From the NCBI RefSeq assembly GCF_011839805.1, contig NZ_VWPY01000002.1, positions 186,001 through 250,000 on the forward strand: 64,000 nucleotides of DNA. Direction: 5' to 3'. This stretch comes from Kineococcus rubinsiae. GTDB lineage: Bacteria > Actinomycetota > Actinomycetes > Actinomycetales > Kineococcaceae. How positions within the stretch are numbered: the stretch's first letter is position 1; each line of letters begins with the position of its first letter. The notes below the pieces were generated by a model. That model was not told where the DNA came from and searched no databases. It worked only from the letters and a program-made list of their open reading frames with translations. The position numbers were made by a program, and so were the translations under genes. Shown one piece after another: positions 59,674 to 64,000 of this stretch.

Positions 59674-60834
59674 GTGAACCCCCTGCGGCGTCGGCGCGCC
59701 GCGGCCCCCGACGGGAGGCCGCGGGCCGTGACGACCCCTCCTGCCCTGCGGGCCGCCCCGGCGCCCGCCCCGGGGGGCGCCGACCACCTGGCCGTGCGCG
59801 GGTCGCCCGCGAACCGGCGCTGGGACGGGCGGGCCACCGTCCTCATGGCCGCGCCCGGGTCGCTGGTGCTGCTCGGTCTCGCGCCCTTCGTGCCGGCGCA
59901 CGGGCTCATGCTGCTGGCGGCCCTGGGCGCCGCCGTGGTGGCGGTCTGGGCCCACCTGACCCCGGTCGGGGCGCCCGCGTGGGTGCGGGCGGGGTACTCG
60001 GCGTTCGCCGCCGCGGTCCTCGTCGCGGGCACCGCGGCCGCGGAGTCGCTGCCGTCCCTCGACATCGGCTCGATCGCGCTCCTGTCGCCCGTGCTCGTCA
60101 TCGCCATGACCCGCTCGCGCCGCGAGATCGTCCTGCAGCTGGCGTGGCAGCAGCTCGTGTGGGGCGGCTACCTGCTGAGCACGGGACCCGCGCAGCGCGC
60201 CGTCGTCGGGGTGGTCGTCAGCGCCAGCGTGCTGGGGCTCGTGGCGGGCTGCACCAGCTGGCTGCGGGGGCTGGTCGAGACCGCGCTGCGGGAGCTCACC
60301 GACAGCGCAGGCCGCGACCCGCTCACGGGCCTGCTGAACCGCCGCGGCCTCGCCGCGGCGCCGGCGGCCACGCCGTCCTGCTGGCTGCTGCTGCTCGACC
60401 TCGACCACTTCAAGCGCATCAACGACGAGCACGGCCACGCCGTCGGTGACGAGACGCTCGTCTGGTTCGCGGACCTGCTCAGCGCCGGCACGCGACCCGG
60501 CGAGGTCGCGGCCCGCATCGGCGGGGAGGAGTTCGTGCTGCGGCTGCCCGCCGGGGTCGACGCGGCCGCGCGCGCCGAGGAGCTGCGGGCCGCGGTGGCG
60601 TCGCCGTCGCAGGACCGCCCGGTGCCCGTGACCGTGAGCATCGGCGTCGCCGGCGGCGGGTGGGCGCAGCTGCCGGAGGTCCTGGCGGCCGCCGACGCCG
60701 CCCTGTACGCCGCCAAGCGGGCCGGACGCGACCGCGTCGTGCTGGCGCCCGCCGACGCCGGTGCCGCGGACACCGCCGACGTCACCGTCGCGGCGACCCC
60801 CGGGGAACGGCGCACCCACCGCGCCCGCCCCTGA
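59674..60834 (+). CDS. Membrane-anchored diguanylate cyclase (GGDEF)
   Basis: A 386-residue protein. The N-terminal 55 residues are basic and Pro/Ala-rich, then about five hydrophobic segments (residues about 55-205) form a membrane sensor region of no recognised family. A GGDEF domain follows: GRDPLTGLLNRRGL, LLLLDLDHFKRINDEHGHAVGD and the active-site RIGGEEFVLRL, so it should make cyclic di-GMP. The allosteric I-site reads RPGE rather than RxxD, so product inhibition may be weaker. GTG 59674 has a GAGAGG site upstream. No phosphodiesterase is adjacent. Confidence 0.9.
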   Translation: MNPLRRRRAAAPDGRPRAVTTPPALRAAPAPAPGGADHLAVRGSPANRRWDGRATVLMAAPGSLVLLGLAPFVPAHGLMLLAALGAAVVAVWAHLTPVGAPAWVRAGYSAFAAAVLVAGTAAAESLPSLDIGSIALLSPVLVIAMTRSRREIVLQLAWQQLVWGGYLLSTGPAQRAVVGVVVSASVLGLVAGCTSWLRGLVETALRELTDSAGRDPLTGLLNRRGLAAAPAATPSCWLLLLDLDHFKRINDEHGHAVGDETLVWFADLLSAGTRPGEVAARIGGEEFVLRLPAGVDAAARAEELRAAVASPSQDRPVPVTVSIGVAGGGWAQLPEVLAAADAALYAAKRAGRDRVVLAPADAGAADTADVTVAATPGERRTHRARP

Positions 60835-60881
60835 CCGTCGCCCTCGCGGAACGCGGCGCCCCCGGCGTGCGTCGGAGGGCG

Positions 60882-61796
60882 GTGACCGTCCCGCGCACCG
60901 TCGCCCGGGCCGCGCTGGTCGTGGCCGCCGTCTCCACCCTCGCGCTGCTCGCCGCCGCGTGCGGGCAGCCGGCGTCGGACCCGCGCCGGGCCGCTCCACC
61001 CGTCACCGCAGCGGACCCCGACCCCGGCCCGTTCGAGGTCTCCGGGTTCGTCCTGGAGGACGACAGCCACGGCCCCCAGCTGTGCCTCGGCGCCATCGCG
61101 ATGTCCTCCCCGCCGCAGTGCGGCGGCCCCGACCTCCTGGGCTGGGACTTCGCGAGCCTCCCGGCCGGCTCCTACGACGAGGCGGCCGGCGCCCGCTTCG
61201 GCCCCTTCGTCGTCACGGGCGTCCTCGAGGGCGGGGCCGTCCGGCTCACCGCACCCGCCCGCCCCGGGCGGCTGGAGCCCGCCGACGTGGTGCCCGAGCG
61301 GTCCTTCGCCAGTCCCTGCCCACCGCCGGCGGGCGGGTGGACGGCGCCCGACCCGGCCCGCACGAGCGAGGAGGCGCTGCAGGCCGCGTCGGTGCGGGCG
61401 GAGCAGGTGGCGGGCTACGGCGAGCTGTGGATCGACCAGCTCGTCGACGAGGTCGACCTGACCGGCGACCTCGCGGGCGACCCGCTCCCGTTCGTCCTCG
61501 ACGTCTCCACCGCGGGGGACCTCGCCGCGATGGAGGCCGCGGTGCGCGAGGTGTGGGGCGGCGCGCTGTGCGTGAGCGCCGTGCCGCGCTCGGCGGCCGA
61601 GCTGACCGCGCTGCGGGACCGGCTCGACGGCCCGAGCGCCCGACCCGGGACGGTGCAGGTCGACGTGGACGTGCCGGCGGGGCAGGTCGTCGTCACCGTC
61701 CTGCTGGCGGGTGCCGACGACCAGCGCCGCCTCGACGAGGAGTTCGGGCCGGGTTTCGTGCGCCTGCTGGGGCTCGCCCGCCCGCTCGGTGGCTGA
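60882..61796 (+). CDS. Putative secreted lipoprotein of unknown function
   Basis: A 304-residue protein not recognised as a named family. GTG 60882 has a GGAGGG Shine-Dalgarno and opens a signal peptide ending in the lipobox LLAAAC, so the mature protein is lipid-anchored and extracellular. The first half has a beta-rich part with cysteines (GPQLCLGAIAMSSPPQCGGPD). The second half contains VPAGQVVVTVLLAGADDQRRL and two more cysteines (FASPCPPP, GGALCVSAV). It lies 47 bp after the GGDEF gene and could be co-transcribed. The stop converges on the bio ECF genes with 20 bp between. Confidence 0.8.
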   Translation: MTVPRTVARAALVVAAVSTLALLAAACGQPASDPRRAAPPVTAADPDPGPFEVSGFVLEDDSHGPQLCLGAIAMSSPPQCGGPDLLGWDFASLPAGSYDEAAGARFGPFVVTGVLEGGAVRLTAPARPGRLEPADVVPERSFASPCPPPAGGWTAPDPARTSEEALQAASVRAEQVAGYGELWIDQLVDEVDLTGDLAGDPLPFVLDVSTAGDLAAMEAAVREVWGGALCVSAVPRSAAELTALRDRLDGPSARPGTVQVDVDVPAGQVVVTVLLAGADDQRRLDEEFGPGFVRLLGLARPLGG

Positions 61797-61816
61797 GCGG
61801 CGCCGGCCGGACCGGC

Positions 61817-62476
61817 TCAGTCGTCGACGAGGCCGCGGGCCGCGAGCGCCTCGCTGACGGCGTGCGCGTGGGCGACCGTGCGCAGCACGGTGGGCACCAG
61901 CACGGCGCGCGGGTCGCGCGGCAGGCCGCGGGCCGCGGCCGCGGCGCGGGAGTCGACGAGCAGCCCCGCGACGACGGGGATGCTCGTGACGGCCAGCAGC
62001 AGCGCCAGGCCGATCCGGTCGGGGTCCACCCCGACCCGCCGCAGCGGCCGCAGGGCGCTCACCACGGCGTCCAGCAGCACCGGGACCGGCGTGGTGCCCG
62101 TGACGGTCGCGGCGGCCCACACGCAGCCGACCAGGGCCGCGACGACGGCGACGGCGTCCAGCGGGCCCGCCGTGGCCCACTGCACCGCCGCCAGCAGCAC
62201 CAGGACGACCCAGAGCCGGCGCAGCTGACCGGCCAGGTACGCGGCCCCGAGGCCCGCGGCCAGCGCGACGGCGGCCACGCCCGCGCAGAGCAGGCCGAGC
62301 ACCCCCAGGGCGGCGGGCGCGGGCGCCTGCGCCCGGGCGAGGCCGGCCGCGAGCCCCACGAGCGCGAGGCCGGCGAGCTTGGCACCGGGCCGCGCGCGGT
62401 GCAGCGCGGACGTGCCCCGGTGGTGGCGGCCCAGCAGCGGCGCGTCCGCGTCCAGGCCCCGGCGCGCGGTCCTCAC
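61817..62476 (-). CDS. bioN: ECF transporter transmembrane protein EcfT/BioN
   Basis: A 219-residue membrane protein with about five hydrophobic segments. It starts RGTSALHRARPGAKLAGLAL, the usual T-component opening, and contains the coupling motifs DSRAAAAARGLPRDP and SEALAARGLVDD, which are the Ala-Arg-Gly signatures that grip the ATPases. The GTG overlaps the bioM stop (GTGA). With BioM and BioY it completes an energy-coupling-factor importer dedicated to biotin. Confidence 0.88.
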   Translation of the reverse strand: MRTARRGLDADAPLLGRHHRGTSALHRARPGAKLAGLALVGLAAGLARAQAPAPAALGVLGLLCAGVAAVALAAGLGAAYLAGQLRRLWVVLVLLAAVQWATAGPLDAVAVVAALVGCVWAAATVTGTTPVPVLLDAVVSALRPLRRVGVDPDRIGLALLLAVTSIPVVAGLLVDSRAAAAARGLPRDPRAVLVPTVLRTVAHAHAVSEALAARGLVDD

Positions 62477-63150
62477 GCGGGCACCGACGCCCGGTAGGCC
62501 GCCACGACCGCGGCGGCGGGCCCGTCGAGGCGGACCCGGCCGTCCTCGATCCACAGCGCCCGCTCGGTGCGGGCCGCGAGGTCGAGGTCGTGGGTGGCCA
62601 GGACGAGCTGCGCGGGCGCGGCGAGGAGCACGCCGGCCACCCGGCGGGCGTGGTGCAGGTCCAGCAGCGTCGTGGGCTCGTCGCACACCAGCACGGCGGG
62701 CTCGGTGGCCAGCACCGACGTCAGCGCCAGCAGCTGCCGCTGCCCCGACGAGAGCTCCCGCACGCTGCGGTCGGCGAGCCCCGCGAGGCCCTGCGCGGCC
62801 AGCAGCTCGCGCGCCCGCGCGTCGCGCGCGGCCCGCGGCACGCCCACCCGCCGCAGCGACAGCGCGACGTCCTCCACGGCCGTCGGCATGACCAGCTGCG
62901 CGTCCGGGTCGGTGAAGACGAAGCCCACGCGGCGGCGCACCGCGGCCAGGGCGTGCTCGGGCTCGTCGCCGTCGACCAGGACGCGCCCGCGCGAGGGCAG
63001 GACGAGGCCGTTGAGCAGCCGCAGCAGCGTCGACTTGCCCGAGCCGTTGGGGCCGACGAGCGCCACGGAGCGCTCGCACAGCTCCAGGGTCGCGGGGTGC
63101 AGCACGGCCCGGCCGCCGGCCAGGACCTCCACGGCCTCCAGGCGGATCAC
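62473..63150 (-). CDS. bioM: ECF transporter ATPase BioM
   Basis: A 225-residue ABC ATPase of the ECF A-component type. It has Walker A GPNGSGKSTLLRLLNGL, the Q-loop FVFTDPDAQLVMPTAVEDVA characteristic of ECF ATPases, signature LSSGQRQLLALTSVLA, Walker B VLVCDEPTTLLDL and switch histidine in LVLATHDLDL. GTG 63150 starts immediately at the fold (VIRLEAVEVLAGG). It lies 13 bp after bioY and is translationally coupled to bioN. Confidence 0.92.
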   Translation of the reverse strand: MIRLEAVEVLAGGRAVLHPATLELCERSVALVGPNGSGKSTLLRLLNGLVLPSRGRVLVDGDEPEHALAAVRRRVGFVFTDPDAQLVMPTAVEDVALSLRRVGVPRAARDARARELLAAQGLAGLADRSVRELSSGQRQLLALTSVLATEPAVLVCDEPTTLLDLHHARRVAGVLLAAPAQLVLATHDLDLAARTERALWIEDGRVRLDGPAAAVVAAYRASVPA

Positions 63151-63163
63151 CGGCGGGCGGGCC

Positions 63164-63820
63164 TCAGCGGCCGAGGAGGCGCGGGAACGCCCGGTGCACG
63201 GGCACGGTGACGAGCACGGCCAGGACGAGCTTGACGAGGTCGCCCGGCAGGAAGCGCGCGCAGTACACCGCGGCCGCCCGCAGGCTCAGCGAGCCGTTCA
63301 GCGCCATGCCGGGGATCCCGCCCGCGTAGACGACGACGATCCCGCCCAGGGCGCAGGCCACCGCGAGCCCGGGCACGAGCGCGCGGCCGCCGCGGCGCAC
63401 GACGGCGCGGGCCACGAGCCCGGTGACGAGCGCGGCGAGGGGGTAGGCGAGCAGGAACCCCGCGGAGGGACCGGCCAGGACGCCCAGCCCGCCGGCGCCG
63501 CCCGCGAACACGGGCAGCCCCGCGAGGCCCAGGACGAGGTAGACGCCGGCGGCCAGGGCGCCGCGCCAGGGGCCGAGCACCGCGCCGCACAGCATGATCC
63601 CGAAGGTCTGCAGCGTGACGGGGACGCCGGGGCCGCCCAGCGGCACGCCGCCGGCCAGGGCCAGCGCGGCGACGAGGGCGCCGAAGACCGCGACGAGCGC
63701 GAGGTCGGTGCTGCGGCTCGCGGGGCGCCGGACCCCCTGCCGCGGGTGCGGCGCCGGGGACTGCGCGGCCGCGCGCGCGGGGTGCGCGCGCAGGTCGGAG
63801 CGGCGGGAGAGGGGGGCCAT
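63164..63820 (-). CDS. bioY: Biotin ECF transporter substrate-binding protein BioY
   Basis: A 218-residue membrane S-component that binds biotin. After a basic N-terminus of about 35 residues it shows the BioY blocks VTLQTFGIMLCGAVLGPWRG, VYLVLGLAGLPVFAGG, GVLAGPSAGFLLAYPLAALV and RFLPGDLVKLVLA. ATG 63820 is 7 nt after TAGGTT (leaderless pattern), and an ATG at 63829 is less likely. First gene of a bioY-bioM-bioN operon on the minus strand; the order and content identify the importer as biotin-specific. Confidence 0.93.
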   Translation of the reverse strand: MAPLSRRSDLRAHPARAAAQSPAPHPRQGVRRPASRSTDLALVAVFGALVAALALAGGVPLGGPGVPVTLQTFGIMLCGAVLGPWRGALAAGVYLVLGLAGLPVFAGGAGGLGVLAGPSAGFLLAYPLAALVTGLVARAVVRRGGRALVPGLAVACALGGIVVVYAGGIPGMALNGSLSLRAAAVYCARFLPGDLVKLVLAVLVTVPVHRAFPRLLGR

Positions 63821-63827
63821 GGGCGGC

Positions 63828-63833
63828 AACCTA
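63828..63833 (-). promoter_or_regulatory. -10 element of leaderless bioYMN operon
   Basis: TAGGTT on the minus strand ends 7 nt before ATG 63820. Confidence 0.5.
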
Positions 63834-63864
63834 GCGCGCGGACTCCACCCGCCCGCGCTCCCCG

Positions 63865-63870
63865 TAGAAT
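63865..63870 (+). promoter_or_regulatory. -10 element upstream of the ABC-F gene
   Basis: TAGAAT lies 8 nt before GTG 63879 (leader frame) and 43 nt before the ABC-F start. No clear -35 is seen. Confidence 0.45.
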
Positions 63871-63878
63871 CGGGTCAC

Positions 63879-63917
63879 GTGATGCCCTGCCGCCCGACCT
63901 CTCCGCTGTCCTCGTGA
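63879..63917 (+). other. Possible 12-codon leader ORF coupled to the ABC-F gene
   Basis: GTG 63879 (followed by ATG) reads VMPCRPTSPLSS and its TGA (63915-63917) overlaps the GTG start of the ABC-F frame. The downstream start itself has no Shine-Dalgarno. Confidence 0.4.
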
Positions 63918-64000
63918 TCGTCGCGACCGACCTCGAACTGCGCGCCGGTGCCCGGCTGCTCATGCAGGACGTGACGTTCCGGGTGGCCGCGGGCGACCGC
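63914..64000 (+). CDS. ABC-F family ATPase, N-terminal fragment (runs off the window)
   Basis: 29 codons remain open to the window end. The peptide VATDLELRAGARLLMQDVTF continues RVAAGDR, the first strand pair of an ABC domain just before Walker A, in the form typical of ABC-F ribosome-associated ATPases that begin without a membrane part. GTG 63914 lacks a Shine-Dalgarno but overlaps the stop of the short frame upstream. With so little sequence the subfamily, and any antibiotic-resistance role, cannot be judged. Confidence 0.65.
   Translation, partial: MIVATDLELRAGARLLMQDVTFRVAAGDR

Overview
The window is a 64 kb chromosomal segment of a very GC-rich (about 73-74%) actinobacterium. It carries RbpA, WhiA, an OpcA/Zwf pair, a CoaE-GrpB fusion, a PdtaR-type ANTAR regulator and a four-domain ribosomal protein S1, all typical of Actinomycetes. 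The gene order (uvrC-rapZ-yvcK-whiA-gap-pgk-tpiA-secG-rbpA, then the pentose-phosphate genes, ctaB/ctaA and a sufR-led SUF operon) is the conserved actinobacterial core arrangement. A Kineococcus-like (Kineosporiales) host is my guess; the sequence alone does not settle the genus. I see no prophage, insertion sequence, CRISPR array or integrated island.

Layout. 1-4.8 kb: end of glutamate synthase (gltB, gltD), then pyruvate kinase. 4.85 kb: a tRNA with anticodon CAA on the minus strand. 5-11 kb: a PdtaR-like regulator and a five-gene branched-chain amino acid ABC importer (liv). 11-17 kb: GNAT acetyltransferase, DNA polymerase I, a secreted protein that looks like a dead metallopeptidase, and a methyltransferase. 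17-25 kb: rpsA, a LacI regulator divergent from a ChvE/GguA/GguB-type sugar importer, then coaE. 26-34 kb: nucleotide excision repair (uvrB, uvrA, uvrC) with a MarR regulator between uvrB and uvrA. 34-42 kb: rapZ-yvcK-whiA, lower glycolysis (gap, pgk, tpiA), secG, rbpA. 41.7-49 kb, minus strand: tkt, tal, zwf, opcA, pgl. 49-53.5 kb: heme O/A synthesis (ctaB, ctaA) and an ABC exporter. 53.6-58.3 kb: sufR-sufB-sufD-sufC-sufT. 58.3-64 kb: a photolyase-like protein with permuted domains, a GGDEF protein, a lipoprotein, a biotin ECF importer (bioY, bioM, bioN) and the start of an ABC-F gene.

Regulation. Many operon heads have a -10-like ANNNT hexamer (mostly TANNNT) ending 6-7 nt before the start codon, the signature of leaderless mRNAs. 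I used it to choose starts. uvrB, uvrA and uvrC share an identical 10-mer, GTGTCGGAGG, exactly 7 nt upstream of that hexamer; polA has a near copy at the same spacing. This resembles the mycobacterial PafBC (RecA-NDp) DNA-damage promoter, and would make repair genes in four separate transcription units a co-regulated set. Terminators are long, often perfect GC-rich hairpins without a U-run, commonly followed by TCGTCGT-like tails.

Most notable: a photolyase-like protein in which the FAD domain precedes a short antenna-type alpha/beta domain and which keeps four cysteines in the pattern of the iron-sulfur photolyases, encoded just after the SUF operon; the shared uvr promoters; a class I tRNA with a leucine anticodon; an inactive-looking metallopeptidase; and a histone-like tail on OpcA.
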